This document shows positions 1 to 6,239 of a stretch of DNA of 11,222 bases, in pieces. Location: NCBI GenBank assembly GCA_946482635.1, contig CAMLSG010000185.1, positions 1 through 11,222 of the forward strand, given 5' to 3'. The notes under the pieces are model-generated. The model worked only from the letters and a program-made list of their open reading frames with translations. It was not told where the DNA came from and did not search any database. Numbering within the stretch: position 1 is the stretch's first letter; each line of letters opens with the position of its first letter. The translations under genes were made by a program, and so were the position numbers. This DNA is from an uncultured Duganella sp. (GTDB taxonomy: Bacteria; Pseudomonadota; Gammaproteobacteria; Burkholderiales; Burkholderiaceae).

Positions 1-179
1 GCGCCGACCGGAAGGCGGCGATGGCGGATCTTGCTCAAGACTGGCGGCGCCACTTCCAGCGCGCGCGAGAGCGCCGCGTCGTTCTTGAGCTTCAGGTGTT
101 CAATCAGAGCATCCAGTAAGCGATTTGGATCATATACACGTTCAGACGTGTCCGTTTGGATGGTTGCTGCATCGCGCAT
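1..179 (-). CDS. Small helix-turn-helix (XRE-like) DNA-binding protein, C-terminus cut by window edge
   Basis: The minus strand reads open from ATG at 179-177 to the left edge, giving 59 complete codons with no stop. An ideal Shine-Dalgarno, AAGGAGG (192-186), sits 6 bases before the ATG. The protein begins MRDAATIQTDTSERVYDPNR. Residues about 21-55 look like a helix-turn-helix: LLDALIEHL, then NDAALSRALEVAPPVLSKIR, then a basic HRR tail. The small Ala in the second helix, the turn, and the SKIR recognition-helix end resemble lambda-Cro/XRE folds. I recall similar proteins of about 80-100 residues as common in Oxalobacteraceae, but their targets are not known to me. It lies 133 bases downstream of the OmpA-like gene in the same direction, with a hairpin between, so it probably has its own promoter. 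The upstream palindrome at 201-220 could be its autoregulatory operator. DNA binding is inferred from the fold only. Confidence 0.75.
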   Translation of the reverse strand, partial: MRDAATIQTDTSERVYDPNRLLDALIEHLKLKNDAALSRALEVAPPVLSKIRHRRLPVG

Positions 180-200
180 GCCGTCCCTCCTTCACTCGAG

Positions 201-220
201 ATATGCGGAATTCAACATAT
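201..220. promoter_or_regulatory. Imperfect 20-bp palindrome upstream of the HTH gene, candidate operator
   Basis: The sequence ATATG-CG-GAATTC-AA-CATAT is symmetric at 16 of 20 positions around one centre (between 210 and 211). It ends 21 bases before the HTH start codon, in an AT-rich stretch (about 200-250) unlike the GC-rich surroundings. A TAATAT motif on the minus strand (about 224-219) could be a -10 element overlapping its edge, but I see no good -35. The position fits an autoregulatory operator. Binding is inference. Confidence 0.35.
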
Positions 221-265
221 ATTACCGTAAAGGAATGAACGTTGTATAGTTGGAAATTCGGATGA

Positions 266-299
266 GCGCCCGTCCTGCCGTGAGGCGGGAGCCGGGCGC
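266..299 (-). terminator. Strong hairpin after the OmpA-like gene, probable transcription terminator
   Basis: GCGCCCG (266-272) pairs with CGGGCGC (293-299), and inside it TCCTGCC (273-279) pairs with GGCGGGA (284-290) with one T-G wobble. This leaves a 4-base loop and a 2-base bulge (291-292). The hairpin starts 13 bases beyond the OmpA stop codon. No run of T follows on the minus strand, so it is not a classical intrinsic terminator. It could instead stabilise the mRNA 3' end or work with Rho. Confidence 0.45.
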
Positions 300-312
300 C
301 GGCGTTAAAGGG

Positions 313-1380
313 CTATTGCACCACCAATTCCACGCGGCGGTTCTTGGCCCGGCCTGCTTCGTCAGTGTTCGGTGCGACTGGCGCCAGGCTGGCGACGCCT
401 TTGCTCCCCAGGCGCGTGGCGGCGATCTGGTATTGCTTGGCCAGCGCCGTGACAACCGCTTGCGCGCGTTGCTGCGACAGCACCTGGTTGGCGTCCAGGT
501 TGCCCTGGTTATCCGTGTGGCCCACGATGTAGACCTTGAGGGCGGGCTGGCTCTTCAATAGTTTCGCCATTTCGTCGAGCTGAGTTTTGGATTCGGCAGC
601 TTTGATCTCCGCCTTGCCGGTATCGAAGTAGATGCCGTACAGGGCAATCTTGCCGCTCGACTGCAAAGCCGTCTTCAACGCATCGGCATTGACTGTCACC
701 TGGCCGCCTTGCATTGCCTGGGGTTCGGCGATCTCGATGTAAGTTGTGGTGAAATCGGTGCGGTATACCTTGCCGGTATTGACTATCACGTGCACTGTAC
801 TGCCATCCTTCGACAAGGTGCCGTAAGTGAAATAGAGGTCGTCGGTACCGAGCATATTCGTACCGCCCAGCGAAAACATCTGGTCATTCAGCGCGGTTTT
901 TTCCGCATGACGTGCCCGGCTGGCGCGGAAGTCCGCTTCCTTCATGGCGCCATAACGGTCATCAAAACCGTAGCGCATGTGCTCGCAACCTTTGTCGCGT
1001 GGCGTGCAACTGATGATGGCCTTGAATCCGGCTGCCTTCAGCGCCTGTTCATAGTTGCGGTGCACCTCCAGCGGCGACTTGCCGAGCGGTGCGAAATACA
1101 CCATGCGGGTAATCTGGCCTTCGACGGTGATAGGCGCCAGGAATTCGTTATGGCTGTCCAAACCCAGTTTGCCTGGGAAGGTTGTCTGGTCGAAGCCGAT
1201 CTTCTTGTAGGCCATCATCCATGAGTTGTTGTAGCGCTGAATCAGGGGATGGTCTGCTCCCCCTGCGACATCGATTGCCCAGTCAGGACCTGCGGAGGCA
1301 GGTGCGGCGATAGCGAACGAAGACAGGCACAATGCTGCGGCGACGAAGTGGCGTGCCAGAGGGGAGGACAGTGGTTTCAA
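313..1380 (-). CDS. OmpA-family outer-membrane/periplasmic protein with a DUF4892-like N-terminal domain
   Basis: 355 residues. Residues 1-30 form a Sec signal peptide (basic start, hydrophobic core, APASA before the cut). Residues about 32-235 form a domain starting DWAIDVAGGADHPLIQRY, which resembles the DUF4892 domain often placed before OmpA domains; it holds a possible disulfide pair (C125, C132). Residues about 245-354 are an OmpA C-terminal peptidoglycan-binding domain, with IYFDTGKAEI, VGHTDNQG, LSQQRAQAV and the final GRAKNRRVEL. Known members anchor the envelope by binding meso-diaminopimelate of peptidoglycan, and the GHTD Asp and NRRVE Arg used for that are present. The start is TTG: an in-frame TAA lies two codons upstream, the next in-frame Met is past residue 50, AAAGGA (1392-1387) is 6 bases before the TTG, and the signal peptide needs this start. 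The role of the N-terminal domain is unknown. Confidence 0.9.
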   Translation of the reverse strand: MKPLSSPLARHFVAAALCLSSFAIAAPASAGPDWAIDVAGGADHPLIQRYNNSWMMAYKKIGFDQTTFPGKLGLDSHNEFLAPITVEGQITRMVYFAPLGKSPLEVHRNYEQALKAAGFKAIISCTPRDKGCEHMRYGFDDRYGAMKEADFRASRARHAEKTALNDQMFSLGGTNMLGTDDLYFTYGTLSKDGSTVHVIVNTGKVYRTDFTTTYIEIAEPQAMQGGQVTVNADALKTALQSSGKIALYGIYFDTGKAEIKAAESKTQLDEMAKLLKSQPALKVYIVGHTDNQGNLDANQVLSQQRAQAVVTALAKQYQIAATRLGSKGVASLAPVAPNTDEAGRAKNRRVELVVQ

Positions 1381-1598
1381 GGTTTATCCTTTCACGAAGA
1401 TCAGTAAGCACGATGCAGTGCAATGATGTAAATCTTATACTGCACCGTGATCGTTCTCCATTCAAACGCGTCGGTAATCGGAGCGCTGGATTAACGATGT
1501 TGAGAAGGCTGGTGCAGTTAGCTGCGCTGGGCTGGAGCTTTACCGGGCGGGTGAGGGATGGCTACTGGAGTTATTATCGGTAAGCGGAAACATTGATC
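1381..1598. promoter_or_regulatory. Divergent intergenic region between the OmpA-like and solute-binding genes
   Basis: 218 bases must hold promoters in both directions. For the OmpA-like gene (minus), TATAAG (1439-1434) is the best -10 candidate; a TTGAAT (1465-1460) lies 20 bases upstream of it, wider than the usual 17, so the pairing is weak. An imperfect dyad surrounds this spot: CGAT (1411-1414) and GTGCA (1418-1422) mirror TGCAC (1441-1445) and ATCG (1450-1453). No convincing plus-strand promoter is visible before 1599. The rest, 1470-1590, shows nothing I can name. Confidence 0.3.
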
Positions 1599-2354
1599 AT
1601 GCCCGGGTTCACGATGTCCTTTACACGCTTTCTGCTATTCGCCATTCTTCTCACGTCAAAGACCGTATCTGCATCCGAATTGGTCATGGCCATTTCCAAC
1701 GGGAGCGGCATGCCCATGACGGACATCCGTGGCGAAGAGCTGATGGGTGGGATCCTCAAGGAATTCGGAGATGCGCTGGGCGCGCAACTTAACCTCCAGC
1801 CACGGTATATGATCTTGCCGCGAACAAGGGTTGAGGGCGCCTTGTTGCGGGGCCACGCTGACCTGCTGTGCGACCTGCGGCCCGAATGGCTCGATAACCG
1901 GACTTTCCTCTGGTCCGATGCAATCATCTCCAACCGCATGATTGTAGGGATGCGCAGCGAGACGCCTTTGCCTGCTTCCTTGAGCGCCATTGCAGGCCTG
2001 CGCGTAGGCACGATCCAGGGATATCGTTATCCGGAGGTAGAGTACCTGCAGCCGAAGATTGTGCGTGATAACGCAGCCAACGATAGTCAAAACCTCGAAA
2101 AGCTGCTGCTCGGACGCTTCGACCTCATCTTCACGAACCGGATCTTCTTCGACTATCAGCGCAAGGTGCATCCGGAGCGCTCACGCCTGGCGGCCCACAA
2201 TTTGAAGATTACGGACTTCGATACCTATTGTGCGATTCCTGCACAAGGCAAGCTGGGTATCACGGAACTGAATCATGCCATTGCCAGGCTCAAGGCCCGC
2301 GGCACTATCCAGTCGATCCTGGCACGTTACCGGCCGCACGACCTTGGCCGCTAA
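1599..2354 (+). CDS. Periplasmic solute-binding protein, family 3 type (orphan)
   Basis: 251 residues from ATG 1599. Other possible starts are TTG 1593 and ATG 1614; the only Shine-Dalgarno-like stretch, GCGGAAA near 1584-1590, is weak and best spaced for 1599. Residues about 1-25 are a signal peptide ending KTVSA, followed by SELVMAISNGSG. The mature protein has the family-3 (SBP_bac_3) pattern: an early GGILKEFGDALGAQL helix, RTRVEGALLRGHADLLCDL, a middle GLRVGTIQGYRYPEVEYL segment that begins the second lobe, and LLLGRFDLIFTNRIFFDYQ near the hinge return. Classical family members bind amino acids or other small solutes for ABC transporters or sensor kinases. No permease, ATPase or sensor is adjacent, so the partner is unknown. 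Such stand-alone members are common in betaproteobacteria. The two mature cysteines (LLCDL, TYCAI) could form a disulfide. The ligand cannot be told from sequence. Confidence 0.85.
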   Translation: MPGFTMSFTRFLLFAILLTSKTVSASELVMAISNGSGMPMTDIRGEELMGGILKEFGDALGAQLNLQPRYMILPRTRVEGALLRGHADLLCDLRPEWLDNRTFLWSDAIISNRMIVGMRSETPLPASLSAIAGLRVGTIQGYRYPEVEYLQPKIVRDNAANDSQNLEKLLLGRFDLIFTNRIFFDYQRKVHPERSRLAAHNLKITDFDTYCAIPAQGKLGITELNHAIARLKARGTIQSILARYRPHDLGR

Positions 2355-2376
2355 AGCAGTCATTGCCGATGCTTCG

Positions 2377-2409
2377 GCGCCCAGCCTGCTTTTTGGCAGG
2401 CCAGGGCGC
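2377..2409. terminator. Hairpin between converging genes, probable bidirectional terminator
   Basis: GCGCCC (2377-2382) pairs with GGGCGC (2404-2409), and GCCTGC (2384-2389) pairs with GCAGGC (2396-2401), around the loop TTTTTG, with a 1x2 internal mismatch. It sits between the stop of the solute-binding gene (2354) and the stop of receptor 1 (2422), so it can serve both. No T tract follows on either side; the T-run is in the loop. Confidence 0.55.
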
Positions 2410-2421
2410 TTGCGGCCAGGA

Positions 2422-5175
2422 TCAGAACTTGTATTGCAGGTTGGCGAAGAACGAGCGGCCGCGCGGGTCGGCATAGGTTGGGTCCCAGGTCACTTCGAAG
2501 TAGCGCGACTGGTTGGTGAATGGCGGCGGCGTGTCGAACAAATTGATCACGCCGGCGCGCAGCTTGAGGCTTTTGTTGAAGGAATAGCTGCCCGTGAGGT
2601 CCCACAGCGAATAGGCTTTCACGTCGCGGTCGTTCCAGCCCGGATCCGCCAGGCCCGGAATGTTCTGGTCTCGATAGCTGGAGAAGAATGTGTGCCCCAA
2701 GGTCGCACTGATGGGCCCCTGGGTCCAGTCGATATTGAGCTTGTGGCGCCAGCGCTGTACGGCCTTGTCGTCGCGGAAGACGCCGAGGCCATTTGTCATC
2801 GGTGAATTCGGATCGGACTGGAACTTGTACTTGGTGATCAGCGTTCCGTTCAGGCTGGCGCTGAAACGGCCCATCGCGCTGGCATCGCCGCGCCAGTTAA
2901 GCTCAATATCGAGGCCGGACGTGTTGAGCTTGCCCCGGTTCTCCTTCTTGAACTGGAGGAAGGATACGACGCCATCTTCGTCGCGCACCACGATGTTCGG
3001 ATCGTTGTAGTAGATCGGGTTGTCGAATACGGTTTGCTCGCCGATTTCCGAGATGATGTCGGTTTTGCGGATGATCCAGTAATCGAGGCTGCCGTTCCAG
3101 TTGTTGTTAGGCTGCAGAACCAGGCCAGCGGAAAACTGTTTCGATTTTTCCGGCTTGAGTTGTGGATTGCCGTAACGATCCAGGTCGAACTGGGCGATCT
3201 CGCCCGAGACCGGGTCTTTCACGAAGCTGGCCGTGGTACCGGAACGCACCGGCAGGAACAGTTCGGCAATCGACGGTGCACGGAAGCCGGTGCCGTAGGA
3301 GGCGCGGGCCAGTACCTCTTTGTTCGGACGATAGCTGACCGCAATTTTCGGATTGGTGGTTGTGAGTTTCGGGGTGGTGACATTGGTCAGCGGATCGTGC
3401 ACGCCTTTGTAGCGGTCGTGACGAATGGCGAACTGGCCTTCCCATTCCTTGCTGAATGGAGCATTGATTTCCGCGTAAAAGGCGGCGATGTCGCGCGAGT
3501 TGGAGGTATCGGCCAGTAATTCATCGGAGCTGGCGCGGTCGCCCTGCACGTCGTTGGTGCGCAATGCTTCAGTGGCGCTGAACTCGGTTTTCTCGCGCCG
3601 CAGTTCGGCGCCCAGGGCCAGCACGGCATCGCCACCGCCCAGCGCCATCACCGGGCGCGCCAGCTTGGCATCGACGCTGTCGCTGGTGCCTTTGGACATA
3701 CGCGCCGCGTCACGGATCTTGATCGAATCCATGAACTTGAGGCCTGAATCATCCGTGGCCGGGACAAACGGGTTGTACTGGCCGCTAGCCATGCCCGCCA
3801 GCATTTTGCTGCGCGAAACCCAGCCATCAATGTCCAGGTCGGTGGCTTTGTTCTGGCTGTGGTTGTAGGCCGTATCGTATTCCCAGTCGCCGGCCTTGCC
3901 GGTTGCCCCCAGTACGAAGCGCGACGCTTTGCTGGTCACTTCCGAGGTGCGGCGGCCGGCGTCGGACAGGCGGAAGCGGAAGTTCACCGGGGTGGTGATG
4001 CCGGTCTTCGTTTGCAGATCGGCTGGCAGGTAAATGCCGGTGCTGGTGCCGTTGATGCTGCCTGAAGTGGCGGGCGAAGCGGCATAGCTGGTCTCGGCTT
4101 TGCTCAGCAGGACTTCAGCAAACACCTGGTCGGCCTCCGTCACCTGGAAGGTGGCACGGCCGATAAAACTGCGTTTTTTTGCATCCGGATAGACTTCCGA
4201 ATCACCCATGTAGTTGAAGGAGCATCCTTCCGTGCCGCCGGGGCCGAGGGGGCGTACCACGTTCGGGCTGCCGTCCACGCAGGAATCCTTGCCGAAGTTG
4301 ACGCGCCGGGCAGGCGATGGCGCCCAGGTGCCGCCAGGACCGGAGCCCTTCAGGTAGCTCGATTGGTTCAGGGTCGCCAATTGGGCGGAAGTCAGGTCGA
4401 CGTTGGCCGGGAATGAATAGCTCGAGAGCTGTGGCGACAGGCGGTCGGGCAGGCTGTACTCCTGCATGAATTTGCGTTGCGAGCTGGCCAGGCGGTCGGT
4501 TTTCTGCACGTCCAGTGCGCCGAACACGTTGTAGCGGTCGGTGCCCAGGTCGCCAAAGCCGCCGGATAGCGAGGCTGACCGTTTGCCGCCGCCGCCTTCA
4601 TCCGTGCGTAGCGCATACACGCTGGCATCGCCGCCGCGGTAGTCCTTGCGGGTGATGAAGTTGATCACGCCGCCCATGGCATCGGTGCCGTAGATCGCCG
4701 ATGCGCCGTCCTTGAGTACTTCCACGCGCTGGATGGCGCCGGCCGGGATGTTGTTCAGGTCGACACCAGAGTTGTCGCCAGGGCTGGCGAAGTTGGCGAG
4801 GCGGCGGCCGTTCAGCAGCACCAGGGTGCTTGAGACGCCGAGCCCGCGCAGGTTGGCGCCGTTAAAGCCGCGCTGGCCGCCCATGACGTCGCTGACGCTG
4901 GTGCCATCGGTCAGGCCGCCCACATTCGAGGAGATTTTTTGCAGCAGTTCGGCAGCGGTGGTCACGCCGGACTTGTCGATATCTTCGCGCTTGATGATTT
5001 CGACCGGCAGTGCCGCTTCGCCTTCGATGCGCTTGATACTGGAGCCGGTGATTTCCACGCGCTGCATGGTTTGCGAGTAAGCATTAAAGCTCATGCTGCA
5101 AAGCGCGAGTAATACAGCGTGGGAGCATTGGGAGCGGCGGAGTGCCGATGCCTTGTGCGTGCCAGGTATTTTCAT
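2422..5175 (-). CDS. TonB-dependent outer-membrane receptor 1
   Basis: 917 residues, normal length for large TonB-dependent receptors. Residues 1-34 or 35 are a signal peptide (long basic start, then VLLALCSMSFNAYSQ). The TonB-box region is about 37-48 (QRVEITGSSIKR). The plug domain is about 55-178, with STLVLLNGRRLA, VEVLKDGASAIYGTDAMGG and VINFITRKDY. The rest is a 22-strand beta-barrel with alternating aromatic strands, the YGTGFRAPSIAELFLP and NPQLKPEKSKQFSAGL signatures, and the terminal aromatic FFANLQYKF recognised by the BAM machinery. Cysteines 299 and 318 probably close a disulfide in an outer loop. No N-terminal signalling (STN) domain is present, so it is not a FecA-type transducer. 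Substrate is not readable; peptides are suggested by the S9 peptidase nearby, while iron chelates or glycans remain possible. ATG start with GAGGA eight bases upstream. It is divergent from the PAS-AraC regulator, its likely controller. Confidence 0.93.
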   Translation of the reverse strand: MKIPGTHKASALRRSQCSHAVLLALCSMSFNAYSQTMQRVEITGSSIKRIEGEAALPVEIIKREDIDKSGVTTAAELLQKISSNVGGLTDGTSVSDVMGGQRGFNGANLRGLGVSSTLVLLNGRRLANFASPGDNSGVDLNNIPAGAIQRVEVLKDGASAIYGTDAMGGVINFITRKDYRGGDASVYALRTDEGGGGKRSASLSGGFGDLGTDRYNVFGALDVQKTDRLASSQRKFMQEYSLPDRLSPQLSSYSFPANVDLTSAQLATLNQSSYLKGSGPGGTWAPSPARRVNFGKDSCVDGSPNVVRPLGPGGTEGCSFNYMGDSEVYPDAKKRSFIGRATFQVTEADQVFAEVLLSKAETSYAASPATSGSINGTSTGIYLPADLQTKTGITTPVNFRFRLSDAGRRTSEVTSKASRFVLGATGKAGDWEYDTAYNHSQNKATDLDIDGWVSRSKMLAGMASGQYNPFVPATDDSGLKFMDSIKIRDAARMSKGTSDSVDAKLARPVMALGGGDAVLALGAELRREKTEFSATEALRTNDVQGDRASSDELLADTSNSRDIAAFYAEINAPFSKEWEGQFAIRHDRYKGVHDPLTNVTTPKLTTTNPKIAVSYRPNKEVLARASYGTGFRAPSIAELFLPVRSGTTASFVKDPVSGEIAQFDLDRYGNPQLKPEKSKQFSAGLVLQPNNNWNGSLDYWIIRKTDIISEIGEQTVFDNPIYYNDPNIVVRDEDGVVSFLQFKKENRGKLNTSGLDIELNWRGDASAMGRFSASLNGTLITKYKFQSDPNSPMTNGLGVFRDDKAVQRWRHKLNIDWTQGPISATLGHTFFSSYRDQNIPGLADPGWNDRDVKAYSLWDLTGSYSFNKSLKLRAGVINLFDTPPPFTNQSRYFEVTWDPTYADPRGRSFFANLQYKF

Positions 5176-5459
5176 GCGATCAGTCCTCGTCAGTTGGTAT
5201 TCATATGCTTCTAATAAACTTTTGAAACAATTGCAGTGTATGCAACGTTGGATGGTTTGTGCGCACCGGAGCTTGTTTGACTTGAAATTTCGTCAAAATT
5301 GCAACGCTCTTGCTTGTTGTCGGCTTGCGGGTTTCCGATCGCGGATCCACAGAAATCGGCACAGTCCGGCCGTGTCCGGGTGCGGGGCGCAACAGCAGCG
5401 TTGCCATCTTTGCCAAGCCAATGCAAAGTGAACATTTTTCGTGCTTTGGAGGAATGGGA
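5176..5459. promoter_or_regulatory. Divergent control region between receptor 1 and the PAS-AraC regulator
   Basis: 284 bases, AT-richer than the flanks between about 5200 and 5305. It holds the dyad TTTGAC (5276-5281) N10 GTCAAA (5292-5297); GCAACG at 5242-5247 and 5301-5306, and inverted at 5399-5404; and the inverted repeat GCAAC (5389-5393) N6 GTTGC (5400-5404). For the regulator, TTGACT (5277-5282) is a good -35 with TGCAAC (5300-5305) as a poor -10 at 17 bases. For receptor 1, TTGTTT followed after 17 bases by CATATG (minus, about 5231-5203) is a weak candidate. The open frame continuing upstream of 5460 to about 5310 is not treated as coding. Confidence 0.45.
5448..5452 (+). promoter_or_regulatory. 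Ribosome binding site deciding the start of the PAS-AraC gene
   Basis: GGAGG lies 7 bases before ATG 5460. The in-frame ATG at 5454 is only 1 base away, and the ATG at 5421 and the TTG at 5310 have no such site. This supports 5460 and a 249-residue protein. Confidence 0.7.
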
Positions 5460-6209
5460 ATGATCAGTCAGGCATGCTTTGGCGAACTGGAGGCGATCAA
5501 TATCGACGCCATCCTGACGATGTTCGACGGGTTGAATGACATTGCCTTTTTCGTCAAGGACAGGGAAGGGCGCTATTTCGGCATCAACCGAACCATGGTG
5601 CGCCGCTGCGGGGCGCGGGACAAGGACGAGGTGATTGGGAAGACCGCGTTGGACCTGTTTCCCCAGGGACTGGCTGAAACCTACTTTGCCCAGGACCGCA
5701 AGGTGATCGATAGCGGGGCCTCTATCGACAAGCACCTGGAATTGCACATCTACCCTGGCCGCAGCCGCGGTTGGTGCATCACCAGGAAAATGCCCCTCCA
5801 GGACACGAAGGGCAAGATTATCGGCCTGATCGGCACGTCACGCGACCTCGGCTTGCCCGACGACGTGAATCCAGCATTCCGGCAGATCGCCCATATCGCG
5901 GAGTACATCCGCGAAAACTATCAGCGGAATGTGTGCGTTAAGGAGTTGGCCGAGCAGGCAGGGCTATCGCTCTCGCAAGTGGAGCGCGTGTTCCAGAAAG
6001 TCTTCCACCACTCGCCACGTCAAATGCTGGTTCAATGCAGGCTTTCGGCGGCCAAGGCGATCATCGACAAGAAGCCGGACGCCAGGATCGCTGACATCGC
6101 TTACGAATGCGGCTATACCGACCACAGCGCCTTTAGCCGCCAGTTCAAATCGGTGACGGGAATGAGTCCGACGGAATACAGCCGCATGGCCAGCCGCGCC
6201 GGGACTTGA
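5460..6209 (+). CDS. PAS-domain AraC-family transcriptional regulator
   Basis: 249 residues, no signal peptide or membrane segment, so cytoplasmic. Residues about 18-130 are a PAS sensor domain: FDGLNDIAFFVKDREGRYFGIN, DEVIGKTALDLFP, and the closing strands MPLQDTKGKIIGLIGTSRDL. Residues about 143-243 are an AraC/XylS DNA-binding domain with two helix-turn-helices: CVKELAEQAGLSLSQVERVF (about 159-178), and ARIADIAYECGY followed by DHSAFSRQFK (about 208-230), then the typical end GMSPTEYSR. Most AraC proteins sense through a cupin-like arm; here a PAS domain replaces it, so the signal could be a small metabolite, or redox state if a cofactor binds. The ligand cannot be told. It lies between and facing both receptor units: divergent from receptor 1 and convergent with the peptidase. 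This makes it the obvious candidate regulator of this module. Start chosen from the Shine-Dalgarno at 5448-5452. Confidence 0.9.
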   Translation: MISQACFGELEAINIDAILTMFDGLNDIAFFVKDREGRYFGINRTMVRRCGARDKDEVIGKTALDLFPQGLAETYFAQDRKVIDSGASIDKHLELHIYPGRSRGWCITRKMPLQDTKGKIIGLIGTSRDLGLPDDVNPAFRQIAHIAEYIRENYQRNVCVKELAEQAGLSLSQVERVFQKVFHHSPRQMLVQCRLSAAKAIIDKKPDARIADIAYECGYTDHSAFSRQFKSVTGMSPTEYSRMASRAGT

Positions 6210-6239
6210 TTTCACGTCCCGGCGTGGCTGCCAGCCGGG
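6197..6239. terminator. Two overlapping, mutually exclusive hairpins between converging genes
   Basis: Hairpin A pairs CGCCGGGAC (6197-6205) with GTCCCGGCG (6216-6224), a perfect 9-bp stem whose loop holds the regulator's TGA stop. Hairpin B pairs CCCGGC (6218-6223) with GCCGGG (6234-6239), with an inner TGG/CCA helix across a bulged G and a CTG loop. They share 6218-6224 and cannot form together. On the plus strand B is the 3' element after the regulator; on the minus strand B ends at the peptidase stop codon (6242-6240). No T tract follows. A terminator role for both genes is likely. Confidence 0.5.

Noticed and set aside
709..1224. 171-codon plus-strand open frame inside the OmpA-like gene
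   Set aside because: Shadow of the OmpA-family reading frame, with no family resemblance of its own.
5074..5175. Possible lipoprotein signal in receptor 1 (cysteine in VLLALC)
   Set aside because: The residue before the Cys is Leu, not Gly, Ala or Ser, so the lipobox is broken. TonB receptors carry ordinary Sec signals.
5310..5459. Fifty-codon N-terminal extension of the PAS-AraC protein starting at TTG 5310
   Set aside because: Low-complexity residues with no PAS or other motif and no ribosome site. The perfect GGAGG at 5448-5452 serves ATG 5460.
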